Origin: Actinocrispum wychmicini
Lineage (GTDB): Bacteria; Actinomycetota; Actinomycetes; Mycobacteriales; Pseudonocardiaceae
Length of the DNA: 64,000 bases
Assembly: GCF_004345645.1 (NCBI RefSeq)
Contig: NZ_SLWS01000009.1
Span: forward strand, 1-64,000
Reading direction: 5' to 3'
The position numbers were made by a program, and so were the translations under genes. Below, in pieces: positions 42,002 to 51,482 of this stretch (within the stretch, counting starts at the first letter, position 1; every line of letters starts with the position of its first letter). A model generated the notes under the pieces. That model did not search any database. It was not told the origin of the DNA and worked only from the letters and a program-made list of their open reading frames with translations.

Positions 42002-42871
42002 ATGACGACAACTGATGCTGTCGGCGAATACACACCAAACCCCCAGGACGTCGGAATCGCCTACGACCAGTTCGCCGACCTCCACTCACTGATTGCCAGC
42101 GATGTCAGCTTGCACATGAGTATGTTCACCCTGCCCGGTGAACGTCGGCCCGCGACCACGCTCCTCGAACTGGCCAACCTGACGCAAGAGAAGACGATCG
42201 CGTACCACATCAACACCCTGGGGTTGAAGGCGAACGAGCACCTGCTGGACATCGGCTGTCGCTCAGGTGTCCCGGCGATCCGGTTCGCCCAGCAGACCGG
42301 CGCACAGGTCACCGGGATCGACGTCAGCAACAGCCAGATCGCCAAGGCTGTCGAACTGGCCAAGGAAGGGGGCGTCGCCGACCGCACCGCGTTCTCCTAC
42401 GGCGATGCCATGGCCATGGAATTCGCGGACGAATCGTTCGACGCCGCTCTGTCGCTCGAGGTGTTCTGCCACCTGTCCGACCGCCAGAAGGGATACGACG
42501 AGGCCTTCCGGGTACTGCGGCCGGGCAGCCAGTTCCTGGTCAGCGACTTCGTTCTCCGCGGGACTCCTTCCGCCGAGCAGATGAGCGCGTACCAGCAGAC
42601 CTGGCACACCGTGTACCCGACCACGCCGGCGAAGATCATGGAGCTGGCGGCCAACGCGGGCTTCGAGCTGACCAAGGTCGAGGACATGACCCAGAACGTC
42701 GCGTTCATCGGCGAGCTGATGGGACACCTCTACGCCAGGAACAAGGACCAGATCGTCGAAGCCTACGGTGCCGAACTCGTCGCTGGGTTCGACCCGGTGA
42801 TGCCGTTGATCCGCGACTTCTTCCATGACCACCTTGGCTCCTACCTGTTCCTGCTGCGGAAGCCCCGCTAG
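42002..42871 (+). CDS. SAM-dependent methyltransferase, small-molecule type
   Basis: 289 residues from ATG 42002 with GGGAG upstream. Motif I is HLLDIGCRSGVPAIRFAQQT, post-I is VTGIDVSNSQIAKAVELA, then GDAMAMEFADESFDAALSLE and HLSDRQKGYDEAFRVLRPGS. The pattern resembles natural-product O- and N-methyltransferases of the RebM / C-27-O type in which a long N-terminal cap covers the active site. It is monocistronic and flanked by terminators. It might modify the NRPS product, but it stands 10 kb away and could be independent. Confidence 0.9.
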   Translation: MTTTDAVGEYTPNPQDVGIAYDQFADLHSLIASDVSLHMSMFTLPGERRPATTLLELANLTQEKTIAYHINTLGLKANEHLLDIGCRSGVPAIRFAQQTGAQVTGIDVSNSQIAKAVELAKEGGVADRTAFSYGDAMAMEFADESFDAALSLEVFCHLSDRQKGYDEAFRVLRPGSQFLVSDFVLRGTPSAEQMSAYQQTWHTVYPTTPAKIMELAANAGFELTKVEDMTQNVAFIGELMGHLYARNKDQIVEAYGAELVAGFDPVMPLIRDFFHDHLGSYLFLLRKPR

Positions 42872-42929
42872 GGCGGGAAACAGGCCAGTACCGGATCAGC
42901 CGGCCCGTGACCAGGGCCGGCGACAACAA

Positions 42930-42976
42930 CGAGCCCGGCAGGGATTGTCCCGATCGGACAGTTCCTACCGGGCTCG
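42930..42976. terminator. Bidirectional terminator hairpin
   Basis: The arms CGAGCCCGGCAGGGA (42930-42944) and TTCCTACCGGGCTCG (42962-42976) pair with two wobble positions around a 17-base loop. It lies between the convergent methyltransferase and arabinofuranosidase genes. Confidence 0.75.
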
Positions 42977-43011
42977 TCGCGTCGGAACCAGAGGGCGGCG
43001 TTGTCGTACGG

Positions 43012-44523
43012 TCACGCCGGTCGGGGGACGAGCCGGAGCATGTTCCACGTCACCGGCGGCGCTGAAGCCCGCAGGTGTCCGCCGTCGATGGTGTGTCCGG
43101 TGGCGCGGACCGGGGCGATCCGTTCCGGCGTCTCGATCGAGTTGGCCGCGTCCAGGTCGTCGCCGCCCAGGTAGAGGTGCTCGGCCACGACCAGGTCGCC
43201 GAACGCGCGGAGATCGATGTCGAGCCGAGCGGGTTCGTTGGTGTGGCGGTTGATCGCGAACACAGTGACCTGGCCGCTCTCGCTGTCGTGCGTGGCGACC
43301 ACATCCACCAACGGCACGGCGCCGTGCTCGGCAGTGTCGTACAGGTCGGTGGTCGTCGCCACACGCAGGACGTCGCCACGGGCGTGCTGCGCGGTGAGCG
43401 CGAACGGGTGGAAAATCGTCTGCGCCCAGGCCGGCCGGTCGGATTCCGCGCGGATCGGCCCGATCACGTTGACGAGCTGGGCCAGGCACGCGATGGCGAC
43501 GCGGTCGGCGTGTCGCAGCAGGGACATCAACAGGCTGCCGAAGACGACGGCGTCCTGGACGGTGTAGGTGTCCTCGATCAGTCGGGGGGCCTGCTCCCAC
43601 GACAGGTTCGTGTGACCACCGAAGCGGCTCTGCTGCCACAGGTTCCACTCGTCGAACGAGAGCATCAGCCGCTTGCGCGACTTCTTCTTCGCCGCGACGT
43701 GGTCGGCGGTGGCGACGATGCCTTCGATGAACCGGTCCATGCCCGCGGCGGTCGCGAGGAAGCTCGCCCGGTCGTCGCCGTTCTGCTCGTAGTAGGCGTG
43801 CAGGGAGATGTAGTCGACGTGCTCGAAGGTGTGGTCGAGCACGGTGGCCTCCCACGATCCGAAGGTCGGCATGTCCGCGTTGGAGCTGCCGCACGCCACC
43901 AGTTCGATGGTCGGATCGACCTGCCGCATGGCCTTGGCCGTCTCGGCGGCGAGCCGGCCGTAGGCGTCCGCGGTCGTGTGACCGATCTGCCAGGGGCCGT
44001 CCATCTCGTTGCCCAGGCACCAGAGCCGGACGTTGTGCGGCTCGGCGACGCCGTGTGCCCGGCGGAGATCCGACAGCCGCGTGCCGCCCGGGTGGTTGGT
44101 GTACTCCAGCAGGTCGCAGGCCTCCTGGATGCCCCTGGTGCCCAGGTTCACCGCGAGCATCGGCTCCAGCTTGGCGAGCTTCGACCAGGCCATGAACTCG
44201 TTGAGGCCGAAGGCGTTGGTCTCGATCGACCGCCAGGCCAGGTCGAGTCGCCGCGGCCGGTTCCCGACCGGCCCGACACCGTCCTCCCACCGGTAGCCGG
44301 ACACGAAGTTGCCACCCGGGTAGCGCACCACGCTGACGCCGAGGTCGCGGACGAGTTTGAGGACGTCCAGCCGGTTCCCGTCGACGTCGGCCTCGCTGTG
44401 CCCGGGTTCGTGGATGCCGCCGTAGACGCAGCGGCCCATGTGCTCGACGAACGAGCCGAAGAGCCGGCGTCCCACCGGGGCGATCCGGAAGGCCGGGTCG
44501 AGGGTGACCTGTGCGGTAGGCAA
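43012..44523 (-). CDS. GH51 alpha-L-arabinofuranosidase
   Basis: 503 residues, the standard GH51 length. TTG at 44523 is chosen because AAAGGAA precedes it; a GTG at 44544 that overlaps the permease stop has no such site. GH51 hallmarks are GRRLFGSFVEHMGRCVYGGI, VVRYPGGNFVSGYRWEDGVG, LWCLGNEMDGPWQIGH (acid/base Glu in NE) and MLSFDEWNLW (nucleophile Glu). The enzyme releases terminal arabinose from arabinan or arabinoxylan fragments. No signal peptide is visible, so it acts in the cytoplasm on oligosaccharides imported by the adjacent ABC system. Confidence 0.95.
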   Translation of the reverse strand: MPTAQVTLDPAFRIAPVGRRLFGSFVEHMGRCVYGGIHEPGHSEADVDGNRLDVLKLVRDLGVSVVRYPGGNFVSGYRWEDGVGPVGNRPRRLDLAWRSIETNAFGLNEFMAWSKLAKLEPMLAVNLGTRGIQEACDLLEYTNHPGGTRLSDLRRAHGVAEPHNVRLWCLGNEMDGPWQIGHTTADAYGRLAAETAKAMRQVDPTIELVACGSSNADMPTFGSWEATVLDHTFEHVDYISLHAYYEQNGDDRASFLATAAGMDRFIEGIVATADHVAAKKKSRKRLMLSFDEWNLWQQSRFGGHTNLSWEQAPRLIEDTYTVQDAVVFGSLLMSLLRHADRVAIACLAQLVNVIGPIRAESDRPAWAQTIFHPFALTAQHARGDVLRVATTTDLYDTAEHGAVPLVDVVATHDSESGQVTVFAINRHTNEPARLDIDLRAFGDLVVAEHLYLGGDDLDAANSIETPERIAPVRATGHTIDGGHLRASAPPVTWNMLRLVPRPA

Positions 44524-44540
44524 GAGGGTTTCCTTTCGAG

Positions 44541-45407
44541 TCACTTGATGCCGGTGGTGGCGATGCCCTCGGTGAAGAAGCGTTGGGCGACCAGGAACGC
44601 GATCGCCAGCGGGGACAGGGAGATCGCGGCGCCCGCCATCATCGCCGCGTGGTCGACCCCCGACTGGCTGGAGAACAGGGTCAACGCGGCCGGCAGGGTC
44701 CGCATCTCGGTGGTGCTCGAGATCACCAGCGGCCACAGGAAGTCGTTCCACAGCGCCATGAACTGGAGCACGAACAGCGACGCCAGGGCCGGCCGGGCCA
44801 GCGGAAGGATGATCTGCCAGTAGATCCGCAGCGGTCCGGCCCCGTCGACCCGGGCCGCCTCGTCCAGCTCCGGCGGGATCTTCACGAAGAACTGGCGCAG
44901 CATGAAGATCCCGAGCGCGCTCACCGCCCTGGGGACGATCAGTCCCTGGAACGTGTTGAGCCAGTCCAGATCGAACACGGTGAGGAACAGCGGGATGAGC
45001 ATGACCTGGAAGGGCACCATCAGGGTGGCCAGGATGGTCCAGAAGACGAGGTTGCGGCCGCGGAACCGTAGCCGGGCCAGTGCGTAGGCGCACAGCGAGT
45101 CGATGATCAGCAGTAGGACGGTCGTGCCGCCCGCGAACACGATGCTGTTGACCGCGAGTCGAGCGAACGGCAACTGAGTGAGCACGGCCTCCACGCCCGC
45201 GCCGGTCCAGTGGTCCGGCCACAGCCGTGCGGGATCGGCGTACAGGTCGGCCGGGCTGCGGAAGGCGACGCCCAGCATCCACAGGAACGGGACGATCGTG
45301 GCGACAGCGGCCACCGTCAGCACGATCCAGGCGAGCACCCGACCGCCGATTCTCGCGTTGCGCAGCAGCGGACCGACCCACGGTGGAGCCTGCACGTCAG
45401 TCGTCAT
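44541..45407 (-). CDS. ABC sugar permease (MalG family)
   Basis: 288 residues with six membrane segments. The cytoplasmic EAA loop is DEAARVDGAGPLRIYWQIIL, the MalG-type contact site for the ATPase. It overlaps the MalF-type gene by 11 bp and is followed after 17 bp by the GH51 gene. No ATPase is encoded in the locus; such actinomycete importers usually share the multipurpose ATPase MsiK, encoded elsewhere. Confidence 0.92.
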   Translation of the reverse strand: MTTDVQAPPWVGPLLRNARIGGRVLAWIVLTVAAVATIVPFLWMLGVAFRSPADLYADPARLWPDHWTGAGVEAVLTQLPFARLAVNSIVFAGGTTVLLLIIDSLCAYALARLRFRGRNLVFWTILATLMVPFQVMLIPLFLTVFDLDWLNTFQGLIVPRAVSALGIFMLRQFFVKIPPELDEAARVDGAGPLRIYWQIILPLARPALASLFVLQFMALWNDFLWPLVISSTTEMRTLPAALTLFSSQSGVDHAAMMAGAAISLSPLAIAFLVAQRFFTEGIATTGIK

Positions 45408-46317
45408 CGCGATACCTCAGGGTTCGGAGTTGGACGACGGAGACAACCAGGATGAGCAGGAAGAGCACCCACGCGATGGCGCTGGCGTAGCCCAGCCGGA
45501 AGTCGACAAACCCGCGCTGGTAGAGGTACATGACGATCGACTCGGTGTGGAACACCGGCCCGCCGCCGGTCATCACGTAGTTCAGGTCGAACAGCTGCAG
45601 CGCGTTGATCGTGCCGATCACCGTCGTGAACAGCAACGCCGGGCGCACCGCGGGCAGGGTCACGTGCCGGAACCGCTGGACGGCGTTGGCCCCGTCGAGC
45701 TTGGCGGCCTCCACCAGATCGGCGCGCACCCCCTGCACCGCGGCAAGCAGGACGATCATGGAGAACCCGAAGTTCTTCCAGATCCCGACCGCGATCAGCG
45801 CGGGCAGCGCGAGCGCGGTGTCCTGCAGCCACGCCGTGCCTTCCAAGCCGAGGTTGCCGAGCCACCCGTTGACCAGGCCGATCTGCGGGTCCAGCAGGAA
45901 TTTCCAGACAATGCCGGTGACCGCGAGCGAGGCGATCGTCGGGAAGAAGAACGCCGACCGCAGCAGCATCGTGTACCAGGTGGTCCGCCGTAGCCACTGC
46001 GCGAGCGCCAAGCCGACCAGGATCTGGCCGGCGACGACGAACACGGTGTACACGAGCGTCACCCGAAGCGCGTTCCAGAACCGGTCGTCGTGCCACAGTT
46101 CGACGAAGTTGCCGAAGCCCAGCCACGCGTGCGAGTCCGCGCCGATCGTCCAGTCGTGCAGGCTCATCCATCCTGATTGGACGATCGGCCACAGGATGAA
46201 GACGACCGCGAGCACGAGTGCGGGCGCGACGAACAGGTACGCCGGGTTGAACCGCACCGGGCGCCGCGCGCGCACCGGTGTCGATGTGCTGGCCACGGAT
46301 TCGTCGAGCGTGACCAT
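45397..46317 (-). CDS. ABC sugar permease (MalF family)
   Basis: 306 residues from ATG 46317, whose T overlaps the TGA of the binding-protein gene. Membrane segments include NPAYLFVAPALVLAVVFILW and SAFFFPTIASLAVTGIVWKF; the EAA loop is LVEAAKLDGANAVQRFRHVT. The same open frame continues far upstream through the binding-protein gene, but that part is an out-of-frame shadow. Confidence 0.92.
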   Translation of the reverse strand: MVTLDESVASTSTPVRARRPVRFNPAYLFVAPALVLAVVFILWPIVQSGWMSLHDWTIGADSHAWLGFGNFVELWHDDRFWNALRVTLVYTVFVVAGQILVGLALAQWLRRTTWYTMLLRSAFFFPTIASLAVTGIVWKFLLDPQIGLVNGWLGNLGLEGTAWLQDTALALPALIAVGIWKNFGFSMIVLLAAVQGVRADLVEAAKLDGANAVQRFRHVTLPAVRPALLFTTVIGTINALQLFDLNYVMTGGGPVFHTESIVMYLYQRGFVDFRLGYASAIAWVLFLLILVVSVVQLRTLRYRDDD

Positions 46318-47573
46318 CAGCCGCGGCAACCAGTAAGCTTGTTGATCGCCGCGGCTGCCGTGTCCGCGGCCTTCCGCACGTCTGCCCCGCGCGTGATCTC
46401 GCCGATGAGTGGCGCGTAGACATCGGTGTCGATCTTGGTGGCCGCGGCGAGCCCGCTGAGGTACGGCCGGGCCGTGGGCAGCCCGCTGGCGAAGACCTCG
46501 ACGGCGGGGTCGGCGACCGTGACGTCGGTGCGCGCGGGCGGGAACCCGGACTTCTTCGAGAACGTCGCCTGCGCGGTCTTGCCCGTCCACCAGCTCAGGA
46601 ACTCCAGCGACTCGGCCTGGTGCTTGGTGTTCTTGGCGACCATCAACGGCACCGTCGACGCGACGGTGACAGGTCCCGCGGAGCCCACCGGAACCGGCGC
46701 GATGCCCACGTCGACGCCTGCCTTGCGGAATCCGGCGGCGGCCCACGGGCCGTTCAGCTCCATCGCGGCCTTCTTCGCCGAGAACAGCGTGTCGGCGTCG
46801 GAGCCGGTCTGCCCGACCGGGCTGACGTGGTCGTTCGCGACCAGGTCCGCCCAGGTCCGCAGGGCTTGGACGCTCGCGCTGGAGTTGATCGTCGCGCAGC
46901 CATCCGCCCCGGCGATGTCGCCGCCGGCCATCCACTGCAGGATCGGCCACATCTGGATCGTCTGGTGGTCGGCCAGCGAGATGCCGTACTGGGTCGGCTT
47001 GGCCCCGCCGATCGTCAGCTTCTTGGCGGCGGCGACGAACTCGTCCGCGGTCCTGGGCGGCTCGGCGATGCCGGCCGCCTTGAACATCTCCTTGTTGTAG
47101 TAGAGCGCGACCGACGCGAGGTTCGCGGGCACCGCGTACAGATGCCCGTCGACGGTGAACGCCTTGGCCACAGCGCTGGGGAACGCGGACGCGTTGATCT
47201 TCGTGTCGCCGTCGCCGACCGCGGGCTCCAGTGCCAGGACGGAGTTGGTCCTGATGTAGTTGAAGATGACGCCAGGGTCGAAGTTCGGCGTGGCGAGATC
47301 GGGGCCCTGACCGGTCGCCCACGCGGCGGGCAGCTTCTGGCCGATCGCGTCCCACGGCTGGACGTCCATGGTGACCTGGATCCTCGGATGGGCACTGTTG
47401 AAGTCGTCGACCAGCGCCTGGTACGCGGGGGCGTCCGGACCGGTGAACCCGGTCAGCAGGGTCAGCTTCACCGGGCCCGAACCGGCGTCGGAACCGGAAC
47501 TGCCGCAGCCCGAGCTCACCAGCAGCCCGGCGGCGGCGACCACCGCCAGGGCCACGTTCACGTGCGCTTTCAT
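46317..47573 (-). CDS. ABC sugar-binding lipoprotein
   Basis: 418 residues from ATG 47573, just after GCGAGGTGTC. The signal peptide MKAHVNVALAVVAAAGLLVS ends at an SSGC lipobox. The family-1 solute-binding pattern is clear: VKLTLLTGFTGPDAPAYQAL, DFNSAHPRIQVTMDVQPWDA, AALYYNKEMFKAAGI-type segment, GPWAAAGFRKAGVDVGIAPV and AESLEFLSWWTG. It captures arabino-oligosaccharides by inference from the GH51 enzyme in the operon. Confidence 0.93.
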   Translation of the reverse strand: MKAHVNVALAVVAAAGLLVSSGCGSSGSDAGSGPVKLTLLTGFTGPDAPAYQALVDDFNSAHPRIQVTMDVQPWDAIGQKLPAAWATGQGPDLATPNFDPGVIFNYIRTNSVLALEPAVGDGDTKINASAFPSAVAKAFTVDGHLYAVPANLASVALYYNKEMFKAAGIAEPPRTADEFVAAAKKLTIGGAKPTQYGISLADHQTIQMWPILQWMAGGDIAGADGCATINSSASVQALRTWADLVANDHVSPVGQTGSDADTLFSAKKAAMELNGPWAAAGFRKAGVDVGIAPVPVGSAGPVTVASTVPLMVAKNTKHQAESLEFLSWWTGKTAQATFSKKSGFPPARTDVTVADPAVEVFASGLPTARPYLSGLAAATKIDTDVYAPLIGEITRGADVRKAADTAAAAINKLTGCRG

Positions 47574-47657
47574 GACACCTCGCCTTCTGTCGTCGGCCAG
47601 ACGTGTGACGCCCATGTGACCCCCGACACACGCCAAAACCAGGCCTGCCTAGTTCTA

Positions 47658-47679
47658 CATCGTTGTATTCAACGTTGTA
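47658..47679. promoter_or_regulatory. Tandem LacI-type operator half-sites upstream of the arabinose locus
   Basis: Two 10-mers, CATCGTTGTA (47658-47667) and CAACGTTGTA (47670-47679), stand in tandem 12 bp apart. The second contains the palindrome CAACGTTG, typical of LacI/GalR operators with the central CG. They lie between the divergent LacI gene (start 47723) and the ABC/GH51 operon (start 47573), so the repressor could control both directions. Confidence 0.65.
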
Positions 47680-47722
47680 AAGAGGTAAAGTCCCGATGGC
47701 GCGGAACCAGGGAGGGTGGTCG

Positions 47723-48751
47723 ATGCGAGGGTTGGCGACGCTCAAGGACGTGGCGGAGTTGGCCGGCGTCTCGATCAAGACGGTCTCGAACGTCGTCAAC
47801 GACTACCCGTTCATCACCCCGGAGACCCGCGAGCGGGTCGAGCGGGCGATCAAGGAAACCGGATACCAGCCCAACGTCGGCGCGCGCAACCTGCGCAAGG
47901 GCCGCACCGGATTCATCGTCCTGGCCATCCCGGAGTTGGACAACCCGTACTTCGCCGAACTCACCGGCCTCGTCATCACCGCGGCACACCAGCGCGACTG
48001 GACGGTGCTCGTCGAACAGACCCACGGCCTGCGCGACCGCGAGCGGGCCGTCATCACGTCCATGGGGCCGCAGCGGATCGACGCCGCGATCCTGAGTCCG
48101 CTGACGATGGAACCCGACGACCTCTTGGACGCCTCGCCCGCGACCCCCCTGGTGCTGCTCGGCGAACGGGACATCGCAGGCCCGGCGGACCATGTGGCGA
48201 TCGACAACGTCGCCGCGGCCAAGGCAGCCGTCGAGCACCTGATCACCCTGGGCCGCCGCCGAGTCGCCCTCATCGGCGACCAGCCCGGCAAAGCAGGCGG
48301 CACCGCCGCGCTCCGCGTCGCCGGATACCGCCAAGCCCTCGCCGAGGCCGGCCTGCCATGCGCCCCAGAGCTTGTGGTGCCCGCCGAGAACTACCAACGA
48401 GGCGACGGGGCCGCGGCCATGGCCCACCTGCTAGGACTGCCAGAACCACCCGACGCGGTCTTCTGCTGCAACGACCTCCTCGCGATCGGCGCCATCCGCG
48501 CCGGCCTGGAACGCGGCGTCGCGATCCCGAACCAGGTCGCCGTCGCGGGCTTCGACGACATCGCCGAAGGCGCCTACGGCTTCCCCTCGTTGACCACCAT
48601 CGCTCCGGACAAGGCGGCGATCGCCGAGTCGGCACTCAGCCTCGCCGACCGCCGAGTCGGCCCACGCGGCCCCCAACCCGCCCAACCCCAAGACGTTCAG
48701 GCCCCGTTCACCCTGAAGATCCGAGAGAGCACTCAAGGCTTCCGCCAGTAG
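47723..48751 (+). CDS. LacI-family repressor of the arabinoside locus
   Basis: 342 residues from ATG 47723, with AGGGAGGGTGG at 47709-47719; ATG 47696 is a weaker alternative. The N-terminal helix-turn-helix is standard (ATLKDVAELAGVSIKTVSNV, hinge NVGARNLRKGRTGFI). The effector domain ends with AVAGFDDIAEGAYGFPSLTT IAPDKAAIAESA. It is divergent from the sugar ABC/GH51 operon and presumably releases the operators when arabinose or an arabinoside binds. Confidence 0.95.
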   Translation: MRGLATLKDVAELAGVSIKTVSNVVNDYPFITPETRERVERAIKETGYQPNVGARNLRKGRTGFIVLAIPELDNPYFAELTGLVITAAHQRDWTVLVEQTHGLRDRERAVITSMGPQRIDAAILSPLTMEPDDLLDASPATPLVLLGERDIAGPADHVAIDNVAAAKAAVEHLITLGRRRVALIGDQPGKAGGTAALRVAGYRQALAEAGLPCAPELVVPAENYQRGDGAAAMAHLLGLPEPPDAVFCCNDLLAIGAIRAGLERGVAIPNQVAVAGFDDIAEGAYGFPSLTTIAPDKAAIAESALSLADRRVGPRGPQPAQPQDVQAPFTLKIRESTQGFRQ

Positions 48752-48757
48752 ACCTCT

Positions 48758-50977
48758 TTACCCGCGCGGCCGTCCCACGTCCGGTCGGCTGTAGTCGCAG
48801 ACGCCAGTGGGGAAGATCTGGCGCAGGCGGTCGAACTCGGGTTTGCTGGGGCGCCACGATCCGTACAGGCCACGGGCGACGGCGAGTTCGACGGGTTGCA
48901 GCGCGCACTTGTAGTTCTGTTCGTCGAACGGGCCACCCGCGACCGTGCGGGACGTGCCGTGAATCGGGAACCGCTCTGTGCAGGGGCCGGCCGGGGCGCG
49001 GTCGAGGATGCCTCGCCACGCGTCGGCGCCTCGGTAGAGCAGTGATCCGTCGGTGGCGAAGCAACTGTCAACGGCCTCCGCGGGTTTGGCGCCCACCACG
49101 CCCAGCCACGGGTGCGCGCGGAGGTTCTCCAGCCATTTGTCCATTACGGACAGAGCCATCGGGGTCTGGTCGAACGTCCGCGCCGGGCGGGCGTCGGTGA
49201 ACCAGACGACCTGGTTGGCCGCGTTGCCCTTGCGGTCAACCATCCGTTGGCGGGACGCGAACGACTGGCGGGCGTTGTGCATGTCCAGCTCGCCGTCGAG
49301 GTAGTGCCGCCAGTCGAGGATGGGGATGTCGATGCGGCCGTCGAACACCAGCCCGGACCGGTATGCCGCGCGCATCGCGTCGACACTTCCCACGGTTCGC
49401 GGGGCCACGCCGTTGGCGTCCGGCACGGTCGCGTTGCGGGCACTCCACACGTCCACATCGGACGGACAAGCGGTGGTGATGTACGGGCAGCCCTCCTGCA
49501 CGGCCTGCTCCGGGCCTTTCCACCCGCCCACCCGTGCGTTCAGGTCCAGGAACTCGGCCGAGGTGATCTGCTTGTCCACCAACGCCTTGAGCCCATACTG
49601 GACACCGACGTTGTCCCAGGTGGACCGGGCGAAGCCGGTGACCGGGTCGCGACCGTAGACGTTGACGGCGTCGTTCCAGTGCGTCCACTCGACCTTCGCC
49701 TGCTGCTCCGGGGTGATCCCGGGCGCGGTGCCGAACTTCGGGTTGAACACCAACGGCGACAACCCGCGCCAGCCCTTGACGCACTCGGTCGAGCCGGGTG
49801 CCGCGAGCCAGGGCGTCAACGGCTGGTACGGGTTGGCCACGGTGTCCGACGACGCCAGACCCTCCACCAAGGTCCGGTTGGTCCACGTCCGCCACTTCGA
49901 CGCCGGGTCCGCCAACACCTTCTGGTCCATCCAGCGCTCCAGCAACTCGCAGTCGCCGACATGGATCGTCTGGGTGACCATGTCCGGGAACGAGTACTGC
50001 GGGACCGCGCCGTCAAGCAGACCAGCGTGGTTCTGGCCGTACACGTACTGCTGGATGCCACCGCCCGAACCACCGAGGCCGATGGTGAACCTGGGGTCGC
50101 CGTACTCGGTCACGAACCGCGACTTGACCATCAGCGCCGTTTCGCCGCCCAGCACCAGGTTGTAGTGCGTGTTGGTCTTGGTGCCGGTCGACCACGCGAT
50201 CGCGTAACCCTGCCCGAGACCGTAGATGTAACGGGATTCGCTCGCGTTGTTGGAACCCTGGTAGTGGCCGATGGCGACACCGCCACCGAAGTAGTAGATG
50301 AGCTTGCGGTTCCAGCGCGGCAGCGACGACGGGCCGCTCCCGTCCGGGTCGAGCACGGCGATCGAGTAGATGAACCGGTTGATCGTGCCGCGTTCCCAGC
50401 GGATCACGAAGTCGACGCCGGTGCTCGTCTGGGTCATGTCGGCCGGGCGCGGGGCGGCCCGGTCGTAGGGCTTCCAGGCTCCGCCGGTGGTCAGGTAGTA
50501 GTAGCCGACCTGGGTGGCGAGCGAGCAGTTGGCGTCGAGGAACGGGCCGGTGAGGTCGAATCCGGCGAGGTGGGCGGGTGTGGAACAGAAGAAGTCAGGC
50601 TGCTGCGGACCGGAGAAGATCGGGCCAGTGACCGGGTGGTTGACGAGCTTCACCTCGGCGCGGTCCCATCGCCGCGATCGCGCCTCCACTGTGCTGACAC
50701 CCAGCGGGAGATCCCGTACGACGCCCTCCAGAGCGTGCGGGACTTGGTCGTCCGGCGTGAACGCTTTGCTGACGTCGTTTCCGTTCACCGTCACCGTCGC
50801 GGCGACCGGCGCCCACGGCGGCAGCGTCACCCGGATCCGCGCCGCACCACCACTGACGTACTGCGCGGGCCCCGACACCACCTCCACCCGAAGGCCCCCA
50901 CCATACGGATCAGCCGACACCGAAACCGCCCCACCCAACAGAACGGCAACCACCAACAAGGCGATCCGGCGCACCAT
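48758..50977 (-). CDS. Secreted DUF6351-family protein
   Basis: 739 residues from ATG 50977 with GGGAGGA upstream; the frame extends to 51061 without support. The signal peptide is VRRIALLVVAVLLGGAVSVS. The mature part has a beta-sandwich start (LRVEVVSGPAQYVSGGAARI), then an alpha/beta-hydrolase-like core: FGGGVAIGHYQG and GLGGSGGGIQQYVYGQNHAG, where GGSGGG could be a nucleophile elbow. Family members are annotated only as DUF6351, and are often large and secreted in actinomycetes. Its 3' end lies 6 bp from the convergent LacI gene. Confidence 0.85.
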   Translation of the reverse strand: MVRRIALLVVAVLLGGAVSVSADPYGGGLRVEVVSGPAQYVSGGAARIRVTLPPWAPVAATVTVNGNDVSKAFTPDDQVPHALEGVVRDLPLGVSTVEARSRRWDRAEVKLVNHPVTGPIFSGPQQPDFFCSTPAHLAGFDLTGPFLDANCSLATQVGYYYLTTGGAWKPYDRAAPRPADMTQTSTGVDFVIRWERGTINRFIYSIAVLDPDGSGPSSLPRWNRKLIYYFGGGVAIGHYQGSNNASESRYIYGLGQGYAIAWSTGTKTNTHYNLVLGGETALMVKSRFVTEYGDPRFTIGLGGSGGGIQQYVYGQNHAGLLDGAVPQYSFPDMVTQTIHVGDCELLERWMDQKVLADPASKWRTWTNRTLVEGLASSDTVANPYQPLTPWLAAPGSTECVKGWRGLSPLVFNPKFGTAPGITPEQQAKVEWTHWNDAVNVYGRDPVTGFARSTWDNVGVQYGLKALVDKQITSAEFLDLNARVGGWKGPEQAVQEGCPYITTACPSDVDVWSARNATVPDANGVAPRTVGSVDAMRAAYRSGLVFDGRIDIPILDWRHYLDGELDMHNARQSFASRQRMVDRKGNAANQVVWFTDARPARTFDQTPMALSVMDKWLENLRAHPWLGVVGAKPAEAVDSCFATDGSLLYRGADAWRGILDRAPAGPCTERFPIHGTSRTVAGGPFDEQNYKCALQPVELAVARGLYGSWRPSKPEFDRLRQIFPTGVCDYSRPDVGRPRG

Positions 50978-51104
50978 CGCGTCCTCCCAGAACCAGGGTT
51001 CCCAACGACAGTAGCCCGTTTCTCCCGCTCGCCCAACCGGCGAACCTCCAGCCCGCACCACCCGCGATGCCCAGCGGCGTCATTCACCGTTTACAGTCTC
51101 GACA

Positions 51105-51482
51105 GTGCAGATCTGGCCAGAGCACCCGGACAGGACCGACGTCGAAGTGACCGTTCGCCGCTACTTCAGCCTGCTGCGGGCTGGGCGGTTCCCTGAGGCC
51201 GAGCAACTCGTCGATCACACATCAGTCCGGCACGTGCTCAAGTCGCTGTGGAAGGGCTCGGTCGGGGCGAGCAGCGACGAGGAACGTGCTGCCGACGAGT
51301 GGGAGCAGGACTTGTCCTGGCTCGGCGAACTCGATCTCGCGGACTTCGCCTGGGGCGACGCTGGCGGCAGTTTCTACGTCAAGGTCACCTATCGCGCGCG
51401 GATCATCGAGGTGGCACTGGGCTTCTGGATCAAGCCCACCGACGCCGGCTGGGTCCTCACGGGACCGTCCACCCTGTGGTAG
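51105..51482 (+). CDS. Small conserved-looking hypothetical protein
   Basis: 125 residues from GTG 51105. Acidic, with VEVTVRRYFSLLRAGRFPEA at the N-terminus and the strand pattern SFYVKVTYRARIIEVALGFW ... AGWVLTGPSTLW, suggesting an NTF2-like cone fold. No family is certain. It overlaps the convergent TetR gene by 26 bp at the 3' end. Its start lies 127 bp from the divergent DUF6351 gene. Confidence 0.65.
   Translation: MQIWPEHPDRTDVEVTVRRYFSLLRAGRFPEAEQLVDHTSVRHVLKSLWKGSVGASSDEERAADEWEQDLSWLGELDLADFAWGDAGGSFYVKVTYRARIIEVALGFWIKPTDAGWVLTGPSTLW

Noticed and set aside
42965..44290. A 441-codon minus-strand frame within the GH51 gene
   Set aside because: Out of frame with the clear GH51 motifs and Arg/Gly/Pro-rich; a shadow.
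46317..47799. The permease frame continuing through the binding-protein gene, as if an 800-residue fusion
   Set aside because: The upstream part is an out-of-frame shadow of the binding protein; the real start is the ATG at 46317 overlapping its stop.
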